This document shows positions 30,110 through 40,262 of a DNA stretch of 64,000 nt, piece after piece. This stretch comes from Pseudomonas sp. S35 (GTDB lineage: Bacteria; Pseudomonadota; Gammaproteobacteria; Pseudomonadales; Pseudomonadaceae): assembly GCF_009866765.1 (NCBI RefSeq), contig NZ_CP019431.1, positions 868,001 to 932,000 of the forward strand, written 5' to 3'. The notes below the pieces were generated by a model. That model saw only the letters and a program-made list of their open reading frames with translations. It was not told the DNA's origin and did no database searches. The translations under genes were made by a program, and so were the position numbers. The number at the start of each line of letters is the position of its first letter. The first letter of the stretch is position 1.

Positions 30110-32209
30110 TTAGATATCCATAGGTCGATTGGCGGCTTGGATCGCAGTCAGTGCGATGGTGTACACGATGTCGTCTACCTGGGCGCCGCGGGGCAGGTCG
30201 TTGACCGGTTTGCGCAGGCCCTGGAGCATCGGCCCCAGGCTCACGCAATCGGCGCTGCGTTGCACGGCTTTGTGCGTGGTGTTGCCCGTGTTCAGGTCAG
30301 GGAACACAAACACCGTGGCCTTGCCGGCGACCTGGCTGTTGGGTGCCAGTTGCCGGGCCACGGTTTCGTTGGCGGCGGCGTCGTACTGCAGCGGGCCGTC
30401 GATCAGCAGCGAGCTTTGCTGTTCATGGGCGAGCAAGGTGGCTTCGCGGACTTTTTCCACTTCCTCGCCGCTGGCCGAATCACCGCTGGAATAGCTGATC
30501 ATCGCCACGCGCGGGGTGATGCCGAACGCCGCCGCCGAGTCGGCGCTTTGCAGGGCGATCTCCGCCAGTTCGGCGGCGCTTGGGTGCGGGTTCATCACGC
30601 AGTCGCCGTACACCAGCACCTGCTCGGGGAACAGCATGAAGAACACCGACGACACCAGCGTGCAGCCCGGCGCCGTTTTGATCAGTTGCAGGGCAGGGCG
30701 GATGGTGTTGGCGGTGGAGTGGATAACCCCGGACACCAGGCCGTCGACTTCATCCAGCGCGAGCATCATGGTGGCGATCACCACGGTGTCTTCCAATTGT
30801 TGCTCGGCCATCGGCGCGTTGAGGCTTTTACTTTTGCGCAGCGCGACCATCGGTTCGACGTAGCGTTGGCGGATCAGGTCCGGGTCGAGAATTTCCAGGC
30901 CTTCGGGCAACTCGATGCCTTGGGCGCGGGCGACGGCTTCCACATCGGCGGGTTTGGCCAGCAACACGCAACGGGCGATGCCCCGCGCCTGGCAGATGGC
31001 GGCTGCCTGCACGGTCAGCGGTTCGCTGCCTTCGGGCAAGACGATGCGCTTGTTGGCGGCCTGGGCGCGCTGGATCAATTGGTAGCGGAACACGGCGGGC
31101 GACAGGCGCATCTCCCGTGGCGTGCCGCATCGCTGGTGCAGCCAGCGCGCATCGAGGTGGCTGGCGACGAAATCGGTGATGATCTCGGCCCGCTCGCGGT
31201 CATCGATGGGGATTTCCTTGTTCAGGCTGTTGAGCTGGTTGGCGGTGTCGTAGGAGCCCGTGCTCACCGACAGCACTGGCAGCCCGGCCTGGAACGCCCC
31301 GCGACACAAATCCATGATGCGCGGGTCGGGCAGGGTGTCGCTGGTCAGCAGCAGGCCGGCCAGGGGCACGCCGTTGATCGCCGCGAGGCTGACGGCGAGG
31401 ATGATGTCGTCGCGGTCGCCGGGGGTTACGACCAGCACGCCGGGCTTGAGCAGCTCCACGGTGTTACGCATGGTGCGGGCGCAGATGATGATGTTGCTCA
31501 TGCGCCGACTTTCGTAATCGCCCGCGTTGAGGATTTGGGCGCCCATCAGGTCGGCGACATCGCGGGTACGTGGTGCGTTGAGTTCGGGGCGATAAGGAAT
31601 GCATCCGAGCAGGCGGAAATCACCACTGCGCAGCAACGGCGAATGCTCTTTGAGGCGCGCGGAGAATGCCTCCATGCTTTCGTCGGTGCGCACCTTGTTG
31701 AGGATTACGCCAAGCACTTTCGGGTCTTTCGGGCCGCCGAACAGTTGGGCCTGTAATTCCACGCGTCCGGAGAGTTCGGTGAGCACTTCATTTTCCGGGG
31801 CCGAGACCAGGATCACTTCAGCATCCAGGCTCTTGGCCAGGTGCAGGTTGACCCGCGCCGCATAGCTGGCGTTGCGCGTCGGCACCATGCCTTCGACGAT
31901 CAGCACGTCCTTGCCCACAGCGGCTTGCTGGTACAGCGTGATGATTTCTTCGAGCAGTTCGTCGAGTTGACCGTCACCGAGCATCCGCTCGACATGGGCC
32001 AGGCCCAAAGGCTGTGGCGGCTTGAGGCCGTGGGTGCGTGCCACCAGTTCGGTGGAGCGTTCGGGGCCGGTGTCGCCGGGGTGCGGCTGGGCAATCGGCT
32101 TGAAGAAACCGACTTTCAGCCCGGCCCGCTCAAGGGTGCGCACCAGCCCAAGGCTGATGGAGGTCAGACCCACACCAAAATCGGTGGGCGCGATAAAAAA
32201 AGTCTGCAT
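30110..32209 (-). CDS. pta: Phosphate acetyltransferase
   Basis: Interconverts acetyl-CoA and acetyl phosphate. The 699-aa protein has an N-terminal P-loop-like/DRTGG regulatory region (MQTFFIAPTDFGVGLTSISLGLVRTLE) and a C-terminal PTA catalytic domain (RIVLPEGSEPLTVQAAAICQARGIA to PMLQGLRKPVNDLPRGAQVDDIVYTIALTAIQA). The start is placed at MQTFF; seven codons upstream are not conserved-looking. The acetate kinase gene, its neighbour in P. aeruginosa, is absent here (see findings). Confidence 0.95.
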   Translation of the reverse strand: MQTFFIAPTDFGVGLTSISLGLVRTLERAGLKVGFFKPIAQPHPGDTGPERSTELVARTHGLKPPQPLGLAHVERMLGDGQLDELLEEIITLYQQAAVGKDVLIVEGMVPTRNASYAARVNLHLAKSLDAEVILVSAPENEVLTELSGRVELQAQLFGGPKDPKVLGVILNKVRTDESMEAFSARLKEHSPLLRSGDFRLLGCIPYRPELNAPRTRDVADLMGAQILNAGDYESRRMSNIIICARTMRNTVELLKPGVLVVTPGDRDDIILAVSLAAINGVPLAGLLLTSDTLPDPRIMDLCRGAFQAGLPVLSVSTGSYDTANQLNSLNKEIPIDDRERAEIITDFVASHLDARWLHQRCGTPREMRLSPAVFRYQLIQRAQAANKRIVLPEGSEPLTVQAAAICQARGIARCVLLAKPADVEAVARAQGIELPEGLEILDPDLIRQRYVEPMVALRKSKSLNAPMAEQQLEDTVVIATMMLALDEVDGLVSGVIHSTANTIRPALQLIKTAPGCTLVSSVFFMLFPEQVLVYGDCVMNPHPSAAELAEIALQSADSAAAFGITPRVAMISYSSGDSASGEEVEKVREATLLAHEQQSSLLIDGPLQYDAAANETVARQLAPNSQVAGKATVFVFPDLNTGNTTHKAVQRSADCVSLGPMLQGLRKPVNDLPRGAQVDDIVYTIALTAIQAANRPMDI

Positions 32210-32269
32210 GCGAATTCTCTGGAGGTGCATGGCTTCGGTGGCGCTCTATGGCTGAGGGCCTACCGGGAA

Positions 32270-32575
32270 TCAGGCGCCAAGGTTATCGTTATTCGGCGCT
32301 TGCGCACACCAGCCGCAGGCAAAGGGTTGGCCTATTTTTTCCAGGCGCTGCACGGGGTCGAGTACCCAGGCGCGAGACTGCCAAGGCGGCAGGTGCCGCA
32401 GGTGCTGGGTGTGGCCGCAGGACAGCTCGGCCACCCAGTGCCCTTCTTCGTCCAGATGAAAACCGATGATCGTGACCCTGGATTGGTCCCGTCTGTCCGG
32501 GTTCTGTTCGCTTTCGGGCAAATCCTTGTTTAGACTTGTCCGTTCTTCATTCTTATGCAAAAGGTCTCGCCCCAT
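32270..32575 (-). CDS. DUF3565 domain protein
   Basis: A small protein whose conserved part is VTIIGFHLDEEGHWVAELSCGHTQHLRHLPPWQSRAWVLDPVQRLEKIGQPFACGWC. The paired Cys/His (CGHTQH and CGWC) suggest a zinc-binding fold; the function is unknown. The start is uncertain. The ATG at 32575 overlaps the divergent slyD-like start, the frame extends to 32605, and a TTG near 32521 is also possible, with no convincing Shine-Dalgarno for any. The C-terminal two-thirds are clearly coding. Confidence 0.65.
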   Translation of the reverse strand: MGRDLLHKNEERTSLNKDLPESEQNPDRRDQSRVTIIGFHLDEEGHWVAELSCGHTQHLRHLPPWQSRAWVLDPVQRLEKIGQPFACGWCAQAPNNDNLGA

Positions 32576-33059
32576 GACGATCGCCGCTAACAAGGCTGTC
32601 TCCATCGACTATACCCTGACCAACGACGCTGGTGAGGTCATCGACAGCTCCGCCGGCGGCGCGCCGCTGGTCTACCTGCAAGGCGCAGGTAACATCATCC
32701 CAGGCCTGGAAAAGGCGCTGGAAGGCAAGGCAGTTGGTGATGAACTGACTGTTGCCGTAGAACCTGAAGATGCCTACGGCGAATACTCGGCTGAACTGGT
32801 CAGTACCCTGAGCCGCAGCATGTTCGAAGGCGTTGATGAGCTGGAAGTGGGCATGCAGTTCCACGCTTCCGCGCCGGACGGCCAAATGCAGATCGTGACC
32901 ATTCGTGATCTGGACGGCGACGACGTAACCGTCGACGGCAACCACCCTCTGGCGGGCCAGCGCCTGAACTTCCAAGTGAAGATCGTTGCCATCCGCGACG
33001 CTTCCCAGGAAGAAGTGGCTCACGGCCACGTCCACGGTGAAGGCGGTCATCAGCACTGA
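32574..33059 (+). CDS. slyD: FKBP-type peptidyl-prolyl isomerase, SlyD-like
   Basis: A 161-aa cytoplasmic prolyl isomerase and chaperone. The N-terminal FKBP half is AVSIDYTLTNDAGEVIDSS. An insert-in-flap domain spans about residues 70-120, FKBP resumes at HPLAGQRLNFQVKI, and the His-rich tail HGHVHGEGGHQH is typical of metal-binding SlyD. The ATG at 32574 gives the standard N-terminus; an upstream frame extension is rejected. A good terminator follows. Confidence 0.93.
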   Translation: MTIAANKAVSIDYTLTNDAGEVIDSSAGGAPLVYLQGAGNIIPGLEKALEGKAVGDELTVAVEPEDAYGEYSAELVSTLSRSMFEGVDELEVGMQFHASAPDGQMQIVTIRDLDGDDVTVDGNHPLAGQRLNFQVKIVAIRDASQEEVAHGHVHGEGGHQH

Positions 33060-33087
33060 TTGATGCGTTAATCAGCTGACAGCAAAA

Positions 33088-33118
33088 GCGCCCCGACTGG
33101 TTCGGGGCGTTTTTTTTG
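33088..33118 (+). terminator. Terminator after slyD-like gene
   Basis: GCCCCGA and TCGGGGC form a stem followed by eight T residues on the plus strand. Confidence 0.92.
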
Positions 33119-33162
33119 CGCTTAAAAAGCGCTGAAGTTCAAAGGTGTACCCTCCAGAAAAC

Positions 33163-33198
33163 AAAAATGCCCCGGACCTTTCGGTACGGGGCATTTTT
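33163..33198 (-). terminator. Bidirectional terminator, mainly for rpsT
   Basis: ATGCCCCG and CGGGGCAT form an 8-bp stem flanked by A5 and T6, located 42 bp past the rpsT stop and able to work on both strands. Confidence 0.9.
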
Positions 33199-33239
33199 TA
33201 ACTGTTTCGTAACCGAGGCTACGTCGCAGTTGTTACCAC

Positions 33240-33518
33240 TTAGGCTGCAGCAGGAACGCTCAGAGCCTTGATGTGGCCGTTCAGGCGGCTCTTATGGCGA
33301 GCGGCCTTGTTCTTGTGGATGATGCCTTTATCGGCCATACGGTCGATAACTGGCACAGCCAGAACGTAAGCTGCTTGAGCTTTTTCAGCGTCTTTGGTGT
33401 CGATGGCTTTAACTACATTCTTGATGTAGGTACGAACCATGGAACGCAGGCTGGCGTTGTGGCTGCGACGCTTCTCAGCCTGTTTTGCACGTTTTTTGGC
33501 GGAAGGTGTGTTGGCCAC
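33240..33518 (-). CDS. rpsT: 30S ribosomal protein S20
   Basis: The 92-aa basic protein [35 protein letters not shown] binds 16S rRNA in the small subunit. Length and sequence are standard. It is divergent from murJ, as in many gammaproteobacteria, and is preceded by GGAG. Confidence 0.97.
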   Translation of the reverse strand: MANTPSAKKRAKQAEKRRSHNASLRSMVRTYIKNVVKAIDTKDAEKAQAAYVLAVPVIDRMADKGIIHKNKAARHKSRLNGHIKALSVPAAA

Positions 33519-33572
33519 CGTCGAGCTCCTCGAAAGACTTTTTAGGAAATAGCAAACAAAATAGGCCGCGAA

Positions 33573-33600
33573 TCATGCCGATGACTTGATGTGTTGTCAA
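33573..33600 (-). promoter_or_regulatory. Probable rpsT promoter
   Basis: On the minus strand TTGACA (33600-33595) is followed, after 17 bp, by CATGAT (33577-33572), a 6/6 match at -35 and 4/6 at -10, about 50 bp before the rpsT start. Confidence 0.6.
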
Positions 33601-33771
33601 GAGCGGCTGATGCGAACTGCTGAGTGGTCGATCTGAAGAGGCGGGTGATTTATTTCCGGCGCTTGACCTGTAAACTCGCGAGCTTTGGCGCTGTGCTGTT
33701 GCAGGCGCGCAGTATCGCATAAGTGGGCGCTTAGTTCGCCTGCTCTTTATCTATAGGCGCAAACTCTTTCA

Positions 33772-35310
33772 ATGAATCTGCTCAAATCGTTGGCCGCCGT
33801 CAGCTCTATCACGATGATCTCCCGGGTTTTGGGGTTCGTGCGTGACACCCTGCTGGCGCGTATTTTTGGCGCCAGCATGGCCACGGATGCCTTTTTTATT
33901 GCGTTTAAACTGCCCAATCTGCTGCGCAGGATCTTCGCTGAAGGCGCTTTTTCCCAAGCGTTCGTGCCGATCTTGGCCGAATACAAGACTCAGCAGGGCG
34001 AGGAAGCCACCCGCACCTTTATTGCCTACGTTTCGGGCCTGCTGACCCTGGTGTTGATGCTGGTGACCATCCTCGGCATGCTCGCCGCACCCTGGGTGAT
34101 CTGGGCCACTGCCCCCGGTTTTGCCAACACCCCGGAAAAATTTGCGCTGACCACTGATCTGCTGCGAGTGACCTTTCCTTATATATTGCTGATTTCCCTG
34201 TCGTCCCTGGCCGGGGCGATCCTCAATACGTGGAATCGGTTTTCGGTCCCTGCGTTTGTGCCGACGCTGCTTAACGTCAGCATGATCATTTTTGCGTTGT
34301 TCCTCACGCCGTACTTCGATCCTCCGGTCATGGCGCTCGGCTGGGCGGTACTGGCCGGTGGCCTGGCGCAATTGCTCTATCAACTGCCGCACCTGAAAAA
34401 GATCGGCATGCTCGTACTGCCGCGCCTGAACCTCAAGGACACCGGCGTCTGGCGCGTGATGCGCAATATGCTGCCGGCGATCCTGGGCGTATCGGTCAGT
34501 CAGATTTCCCTGATCATCAACACCGCGTTTGCCTCGCTGCTGGTATCGGGCTCGGTGTCGTGGATGTATTACGCTGATCGTCTGATGGAGTTGCCGTCTG
34601 GCGTACTGGGCGTAGCCCTCGGCACGATTTTGCTGCCAACCCTGGCCCGTACCTACGCGAGCAAGGACCGCCAGGAATACTCGCGCATCCTCGATTGGGG
34701 CCTGCGCCTGTGCTTCGTGCTGGTGTTGCCGTGCGCCCTGGCCCTGGGAATCCTGGCCGAGCCGCTGACAGTGTCGCTGTTCCAATACGGGCAGTTCGAC
34801 GCCCATGACGCCTTGATGACGCAGCATGCGCTGGTTGCCTACTCCGTAGGCCTGCTGGGGATTATCGTGATCAAGGTGCTGGCGCCGGGGTTCTACGCGC
34901 AGCAGAACATCCGTACGCCGGTGAAAATCGCGATCTTCACGCTGATCGTCACGCAATTGCTCAACCTGGTGTTTATCGGCCCGCTGGCCCACGCCGGCCT
35001 CGCCCTGGCAATCAGTGCCGGTGCGTGTATCAACGCCGGCCTGCTGTTTTATCAGCTGCGCAAACAGCAAATGTTTCAGCCACAGCCGGGTTGGGGCATG
35101 TTTGCGCTCAAGCTGCTGGTGGCGGTTGCGATGATGTCTGCGGTATTGCTCGGCCTGATGCACTTTATGCCTGCCTGGGACGAAGGCCATATGCTGGAGC
35201 GCTTCATGCGCCTTGGCGTGCTGGTAGTCGTCGGCGTGGTGGTGTACTTCGGGATGTTGCTGCTGCAGGGTTTCCGCCTGCGGGATTTCAATCGCAAGTC
35301 GTTGAGTTAG
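33772..35310 (+). CDS. murJ: Lipid II flippase
   Basis: Flips undecaprenyl-linked peptidoglycan precursor across the inner membrane. The 512-aa protein has about 14 membrane segments and the MOP-superfamily start [64 protein letters not shown]. The Arg residues of SRVLGFVRD and LLRRIF are those used for lipid II binding. It stands upstream of ribF as usual. Confidence 0.96.
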   Translation: MNLLKSLAAVSSITMISRVLGFVRDTLLARIFGASMATDAFFIAFKLPNLLRRIFAEGAFSQAFVPILAEYKTQQGEEATRTFIAYVSGLLTLVLMLVTILGMLAAPWVIWATAPGFANTPEKFALTTDLLRVTFPYILLISLSSLAGAILNTWNRFSVPAFVPTLLNVSMIIFALFLTPYFDPPVMALGWAVLAGGLAQLLYQLPHLKKIGMLVLPRLNLKDTGVWRVMRNMLPAILGVSVSQISLIINTAFASLLVSGSVSWMYYADRLMELPSGVLGVALGTILLPTLARTYASKDRQEYSRILDWGLRLCFVLVLPCALALGILAEPLTVSLFQYGQFDAHDALMTQHALVAYSVGLLGIIVIKVLAPGFYAQQNIRTPVKIAIFTLIVTQLLNLVFIGPLAHAGLALAISAGACINAGLLFYQLRKQQMFQPQPGWGMFALKLLVAVAMMSAVLLGLMHFMPAWDEGHMLERFMRLGVLVVVGVVVYFGMLLLQGFRLRDFNRKSLS

Positions 35311-35429
35311 AAAGTTTGCCGCGATAAAGCGGCAGTTTTATCGATTCGATCCATTTGCCCTGCGCTGTTGCCTGTCGTCTGGGGCCGGGTGTGGTTATAA
35401 TCGACCACTTTATGAGCAAGAAGCGCGTT

Positions 35430-36368
35430 ATGCAGCTGGTTCGAGGTCTCCACAACCTGCGCCCCCAGCATCGGGGCTGCGTCGCCACTATTGGCAACTT
35501 TGACGGTGTTCACCGTGGCCACCAGGCTATCCTGGCGCGGCTGCGCGAGCGTGCGGTCGAGTTGGGCGTGCCCAGCTGCGTGGTGATTTTTGAGCCACAG
35601 CCGCGGGAATATTTCACCCCGCAAACGGCGCCGGCCCGTCTGGCCCGCCTGCGGGACAAGCTGCAACTGCTGGCCGAAGAAGGTGTGGACCGCGTCCTCT
35701 GCCTGGCTTTCAACCAGCGTTTGCAAAGCCTCAGTGCCGCCGAGTTCGTCGACCGCATCCTGGTGGATGGCCTGGGTGTACAGCATCTGGAGGTCGGTGA
35801 CGACTTTCGTTTTGGTTGCGACCGGGTTGGGGATTTCGAATTCCTGCAACACGCCGGTATCAGTCAGGGCTTTACCGTCGAAGCCGCGCAAACCGTCGAA
35901 CTCGACGGCCTGCGCGTGAGCAGTACCCAGGTGCGTAACGCCCTGGCCGCTGCCGACTTCGCCTTGGCCGAGCGTTTGCTCGGTCGCCCGTTCCGCATTG
36001 CCGGACGGGTATTGCACGGCCAGAAGCTGGCGCGCCAACTGGGCACGCCAACTGCCAACGTGCAGCTCAAGCGCCGTCGTGTACCGCTGACCGGGGTTTA
36101 CCTGGTGAGCGTCGACATCGACGGCCAGCCGTCGCCAGGAGTCGCCAACATAGGCGTCAGGCCCACGGTTGCAGGTGATGGCAAGGCCCACCTGGAAGTT
36201 CACCTTTTGGATTTTGCCGGTGATTTATACGACCGGCGTTTGACGGTGGTTTTCCACCAGAAGCTGCGTGAAGAGCAGCGTTTCGCCTCCCTTGAGGCGT
36301 TGAAAACGGCGATCAATGCGGATGTCGCCGCCGCCCGTGCACTAGCCGCACCTAGCGCCCATCGCTAA
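35430..36368 (+). CDS. ribF: Bifunctional riboflavin kinase / FAD synthetase
   Basis: Makes FMN and then FAD from riboflavin. The 312-aa protein has the N-terminal nucleotidyltransferase motif TIGNFDGVHRGHQAIL (about residues 21-36), DFRFGCDRVGD and the S-T-x-x-R motif VSSTQVRNAL. The C-terminal kinase domain has GTPTANVQLKRRRVPLTGVY and LEVHLLDFAGDLY. The start MQLVRGLHNLRPQHRG at 35430 is the conserved one. It is 14 bp from ileS. Confidence 0.96.
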   Translation: MQLVRGLHNLRPQHRGCVATIGNFDGVHRGHQAILARLRERAVELGVPSCVVIFEPQPREYFTPQTAPARLARLRDKLQLLAEEGVDRVLCLAFNQRLQSLSAAEFVDRILVDGLGVQHLEVGDDFRFGCDRVGDFEFLQHAGISQGFTVEAAQTVELDGLRVSSTQVRNALAAADFALAERLLGRPFRIAGRVLHGQKLARQLGTPTANVQLKRRRVPLTGVYLVSVDIDGQPSPGVANIGVRPTVAGDGKAHLEVHLLDFAGDLYDRRLTVVFHQKLREEQRFASLEALKTAINADVAAARALAAPSAHR

Positions 36369-36382
36369 CCGAAGAGCCTTAA

Positions 36383-39214
36383 ATGACCGACTATAAAGCC
36401 ACGCTAAACCTTCCGGACACCGCCTTCCCAATGAAGGCCGGCCTGCCACAGCGCGAACCGCAGATCCTGCAGCGCTGGGACAGTATTGGCCTGTACGGAA
36501 AGTTGCGCGAAATTGGCAAGGATCGTCCGAAATTCGTCCTGCACGACGGCCCTCCTTATGCCAACGGCACGATTCACATCGGTCATGCGCTGAACAAGAT
36601 TCTCAAGGACATGATCCTGCGCTCGAAAACCCTTTCGGGCTTCGACGCACCTTATGTCCCGGGCTGGGACTGCCACGGCCTGCCGATCGAACACAAGGTT
36701 GAAGTGACCTACGGCAAGAACCTGGGCGCCGATAAAACCCGCGAACTGTGCCGTGCCTACGCCGCCGAGCAGATCGAAGGGCAAAAGTCCGAGTTCATCC
36801 GCCTGGGTGTGCTGGGCGAGTGGGACAACCCCTACAAGACCATGAACTTCAAGAACGAGGCCGGTGAAATCCGCGCCTTGGCCGAGATCGTCAAGGGCGG
36901 CTTCGTGTTCAAGGGCCTCAAGCCTGTGAACTGGTGCTTCGACTGCGGCTCGGCCCTGGCCGAAGCCGAAGTCGAGTACGAAGACAAGAAGTCCTCGACC
37001 ATCGACGTCGCGTTCCCGATTGCCGACGACGCCAAGCTGGCCCAGGCGTTCGGCCTGGCAAGCCTGAGCAAACCAGCTGCCATCGTGATCTGGACCACCA
37101 CCCCGTGGACCATTCCCGCCAACCAGGCGCTGAACGTGCACCCGGAGTTCACCTACGCCTTGGTAGATGTGGGCGACCGCCTGCTGGTGCTGGCCGAGGA
37201 AATGGTCGAGGCGTGCCTGGCGCGTTACGAGCTGCAGGGTTCGGTCATCGCCACCACCACCGGCTCCGCGCTGGAACTGATCAACTTCCGCCACCCGTTC
37301 TATGACCGTCTGTCGCCGGTGTACCTGGCTGACTACGTCGAGCTGGGTTCGGGTACTGGCGTGGTTCACTGCTCGCCCGCCTATGGCGTGGACGACTTTG
37401 TGATCTGCAAGAAGTACGGCCTGGTTAACGATGACATCATCAACCCGGTGCAAAGCAACGGCGTGTACGTGCCGTCGCTGGAGTTCTTCGGCGGCCAGTT
37501 CATCTTCAAGGCCGACCAGCCGATCATCGACAAACTGCGTGAAGTCGGTGCGCTGATGCAAACCGACACCATCAAGCACAGCTACATGCACTGCTGGCGC
37601 CACAAGTCCCCACTGATCTACCGCGCCACCGCGCAGTGGTTCATCGGCATGGACAAAGAGCCCGCAAGCGGCGAGACCCTGCGCAACCGCGCGATCAAAG
37701 CCATCGAAGACACCAAGTTCGTCCCGGCCTGGGGCCAGGCGCGCCTGCACTCGATGATCGCCAATCGTCCGGACTGGTGCATCTCCCGCCAGCGTAACTG
37801 GGGCGTGCCGATCCCGTTCTTCCTGAACAAGGAAAGCGGCGAGCTGCACCCACGCACCGTCGAACTGATGGAAATCGTGGCCCAGCGCGTTGAACAGGAA
37901 GGCATCGAAGCCTGGTTCAAGCTCGACGCCGCTGAACTGCTGGGCGATGAAGCGCCGCAGTACGACAAGATCAGCGACACCCTCGACGTGTGGTTCGACT
38001 CGGGCACCACCCACTGGCACGTATTGCGCGGTTCGCACCCGATGGGCCACGAGACTGGCCCGCGTGCCGACCTGTACCTGGAAGGCTCGGACCAACACCG
38101 TGGCTGGTTCCACTCCTCGTTGCTGACTGGCTGCGCCATCGACGACCACGCTCCGTACCGCGAATTGCTGACCCACGGCTTCACCGTCGATGAGACGGGC
38201 CGCAAGATGTCCAAGTCGCTGAAAAACGTGATCGAGCCGAAGAAGATCAACGACACCCTGGGCGCCGACATCATGCGTCTGTGGGTTGCGTCGACCGACT
38301 ACTCGGGCGAAATCGCCGTCTCGGACCAGATCCTGGCCCGCAGCGCCGATGCCTATCGTCGTATCCGTAATACCGCACGCTTCCTGTTGTCGAACCTGAC
38401 CGGTTTCAACCCGGCCACCGACATCCTGCCGGCCGAGGACATGCTCGCCCTGGACCGTTGGGCCGTGGACCGTACCCTGTTGCTGCAGCGCGAGTTGCAG
38501 GAACACTACGGCGAATACCGCTTCTGGAACGTCTACTCGAAGATCCACAACTTCTGCGTGCAGGAGCTGGGTGGTTTCTACCTCGACATCATCAAGGACC
38601 GCCAGTACACCACCGGCGCCAACAGCAAGGCGCGCCGTTCGGCGCAGACTGCGCTGTACCACATCAGCGAAGCGCTGGTGCGCTGGATCGCGCCGATCCT
38701 GGCCTTCACCGCCGACGAACTGTGGGAATACCTGCCGGGCGAGCGTAACGAATCGGTGATGCTCAACACTTGGTACGAAGGCCTGACCGAACTGCCGGCT
38801 GACTTCGAACTGGGCCGCGAATACTGGGAAGGCGTGATGGCCGTCAAGGTTGCGGTAAACAAGGAGCTGGAAGTTCAGCGGGCAGCCAAGGCCGTCGGCG
38901 GCAACTTGCAGGCCGAAGTCACCCTGTTTGCCGAGGAAAGCTTGACCGCTGACCTGGCCAAGTTGAGTAACGAGCTGCGCTTCGTGCTGATCACCTCCAC
39001 CGCGAGCCTGGCGCCATTCGCTCAAGCCCCGACTGATGCCGTGGCCACCGAAGTGCCGGGCCTCAAGCTTAAAGTGATGAAGTCCGCCTTTGCCAAGTGC
39101 GCCCGTTGCTGGCACTGCCGTGAAGATGTCGGCGTGAACCCGGAGCATCCGGAAATCTGCGGTCGTTGCGTCGACAACATCAGCGGTGAAGGCGAGGTTC
39201 GCCACTATGCCTAA
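36383..39214 (+). CDS. ileS: Isoleucyl-tRNA synthetase
   Basis: Charges tRNA-Ile. The 943-aa class I synthetase has HIGH at residues 65-68 ([12 protein letters not shown]), the editing domain with [13 protein letters not shown], and the KMSKS loop [16 protein letters not shown]-terminal zinc site is formed by CARCWHC and CGRC. Length is normal. It overlaps the lspA start by 8 bp. A 960-aa antisense frame across it is a shadow. Confidence 0.97.
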   Translation: MTDYKATLNLPDTAFPMKAGLPQREPQILQRWDSIGLYGKLREIGKDRPKFVLHDGPPYANGTIHIGHALNKILKDMILRSKTLSGFDAPYVPGWDCHGLPIEHKVEVTYGKNLGADKTRELCRAYAAEQIEGQKSEFIRLGVLGEWDNPYKTMNFKNEAGEIRALAEIVKGGFVFKGLKPVNWCFDCGSALAEAEVEYEDKKSSTIDVAFPIADDAKLAQAFGLASLSKPAAIVIWTTTPWTIPANQALNVHPEFTYALVDVGDRLLVLAEEMVEACLARYELQGSVIATTTGSALELINFRHPFYDRLSPVYLADYVELGSGTGVVHCSPAYGVDDFVICKKYGLVNDDIINPVQSNGVYVPSLEFFGGQFIFKADQPIIDKLREVGALMQTDTIKHSYMHCWRHKSPLIYRATAQWFIGMDKEPASGETLRNRAIKAIEDTKFVPAWGQARLHSMIANRPDWCISRQRNWGVPIPFFLNKESGELHPRTVELMEIVAQRVEQEGIEAWFKLDAAELLGDEAPQYDKISDTLDVWFDSGTTHWHVLRGSHPMGHETGPRADLYLEGSDQHRGWFHSSLLTGCAIDDHAPYRELLTHGFTVDETGRKMSKSLKNVIEPKKINDTLGADIMRLWVASTDYSGEIAVSDQILARSADAYRRIRNTARFLLSNLTGFNPATDILPAEDMLALDRWAVDRTLLLQRELQEHYGEYRFWNVYSKIHNFCVQELGGFYLDIIKDRQYTTGANSKARRSAQTALYHISEALVRWIAPILAFTADELWEYLPGERNESVMLNTWYEGLTELPADFELGREYWEGVMAVKVAVNKELEVQRAAKAVGGNLQAEVTLFAEESLTADLAKLSNELRFVLITSTASLAPFAQAPTDAVATEVPGLKLKVMKSAFAKCARCWHCREDVGVNPEHPEICGRCVDNISGEGEVRHYA

Positions 39215-39716
39215 CGCCAGCCGTTTCGGACGTCTGGGCTTGCTCGTATTGAGTCTGCTGGTGCTGGTCATTGACCAGGTCAGCAAGGCTCACTTCGAAG
39301 GCTCCCTGGAAATGTTCCAGCAAATCGTGGTGATCCCGGATTACTTCAGCTGGACCCTGGCCTACAACACCGGCGCCGCGTTCAGCTTCCTCGCTGATGG
39401 CGGTGGCTGGCAGCGCTGGCTGTTCGCCGTTATTGCGTTGGTGGTCAGTGCGGTGCTCGTCGTCTGGCTCAAGCGTCTGGGTCGCGATGACACCTGGCTG
39501 GCCGTCGCGTTGGCCCTGGTGCTGGGCGGCGCGTTGGGGAACCTGTACGACCGCATTGCCTTGGGCCATGTGATCGACTTTATCCTGGTGCATTGGCAGA
39601 ACCGTCATTACTTCCCGGCGTTCAACTTCGCCGACAGCGCCATCACCGTCGGTGCAATCATGCTGGCGTTGGATATGTTCAAAAGTAAGAAAACCGGAGA
39701 GACCGTCAATGACTGA
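39207..39716 (+). CDS. lspA: Lipoprotein signal peptidase (signal peptidase II)
   Basis: An inner-membrane aspartyl protease that cleaves lipoprotein signal peptides. The 169-aa protein has four membrane helices and the catalytic aspartates in [16 protein letters not shown] and [11 protein letters not shown]. It starts at [11 protein letters not shown], overlapping ileS, and ends 8 bp into fkpB. Its substrates include LolB, the TPR protein and BamD encoded in this window. Confidence 0.96.
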   Translation: MPNASRFGRLGLLVLSLLVLVIDQVSKAHFEGSLEMFQQIVVIPDYFSWTLAYNTGAAFSFLADGGGWQRWLFAVIALVVSAVLVVWLKRLGRDDTWLAVALALVLGGALGNLYDRIALGHVIDFILVHWQNRHYFPAFNFADSAITVGAIMLALDMFKSKKTGETVND

Positions 39717-40161
39717 TCAGGTATTGGCTGAGCAACGCATCGGCCAGAACACGGAAGTCACTTTGCATTTTGCACTGCGCCTGGAGAATGGCGACACGGT
39801 CGACAGTACGTTCGACAAAGCCCCGGCGACCTTCAAGGTCGGCGACGGCAACCTGCTGCCGGGTTTCGAAGCAGCCCTGTTCGGTTTCAAGGCCGGCGAC
39901 AAGCGCACCCTGCAGATCCTGCCGGAAAACGCTTTTGGCCAGCCTAACCCACAAAACGTGCAGATCATCCCGCGTTCGCAGTTCCAGGATATGGACCTGT
40001 CGGAAGGCCTGCTGGTGATTTTCAATGATGCGGCGAATACCGAGTTGCCTGGCGTGGTAAAAACCTTCGATGACGCGCAAGTGACCATCGACTTCAACCA
40101 TCCGTTGGCCGGTAAAACCTTGACGTTTGACGTTGAAATCTTCGACGTTAAAGCGCTCTAA
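39709..40161 (+). CDS. fkpB: FKBP-type peptidyl-prolyl isomerase FkpB
   Basis: A 150-aa cytoplasmic FKBP with the SlpA/FkpB pattern: [38 protein letters not shown], an insert-in-flap segment and [19 protein letters not shown]. It lacks the His-rich tail of SlyD. It overlaps lspA by 8 bp and precedes ispH, the conserved lspA-fkpB-ispH order. Confidence 0.94.
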   Translation: MTDQVLAEQRIGQNTEVTLHFALRLENGDTVDSTFDKAPATFKVGDGNLLPGFEAALFGFKAGDKRTLQILPENAFGQPNPQNVQIIPRSQFQDMDLSEGLLVIFNDAANTELPGVVKTFDDAQVTIDFNHPLAGKTLTFDVEIFDVKAL

Positions 40162-40195
40162 CAGAAGATTCCGGCCTATTGTGGTGTAGGGCTTG

Positions 40196-40227
40196 TTGTA
40201 GTGAGGGAGCAAGCTCCCTCACCACAA
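40196..40227. repeat. GC-rich intergenic hairpin repeat between fkpB and ispH
   Basis: TTGTAGTGAGGGAGC and GCTCCCTCACCACAA form a 15-bp near-perfect stem (one mismatch) with a 2-nt loop. It is an extragenic repeat of the kind common in P. fluorescens. No T-run follows, so it is more likely a repeat or mRNA-stabilising hairpin than a terminator within the operon. Confidence 0.75.
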
Positions 40228-40262
40228 AGCGCACATCCACAGGGCAAGACACGAGGCACAGC

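Noticed and set aside
30137..31756. 539-aa frame antisense to pta
   Set aside because: Low-complexity Gly/Gln/Val-rich composition typical of antisense GC-rich frames; Pta is unambiguous on the other strand.
33769..35190. 473-aa frame antisense to murJ, rich in Arg, Gln and His
   Set aside because: Composition follows from reversing a membrane-protein gene; no recognisable domain.
36404..39286. 960-aa open frame antisense to ileS
   Set aside because: It is the complementary shadow of a high-GC gene with strong third-position bias. The ileS strand has all synthetase motifs, while this frame has none.
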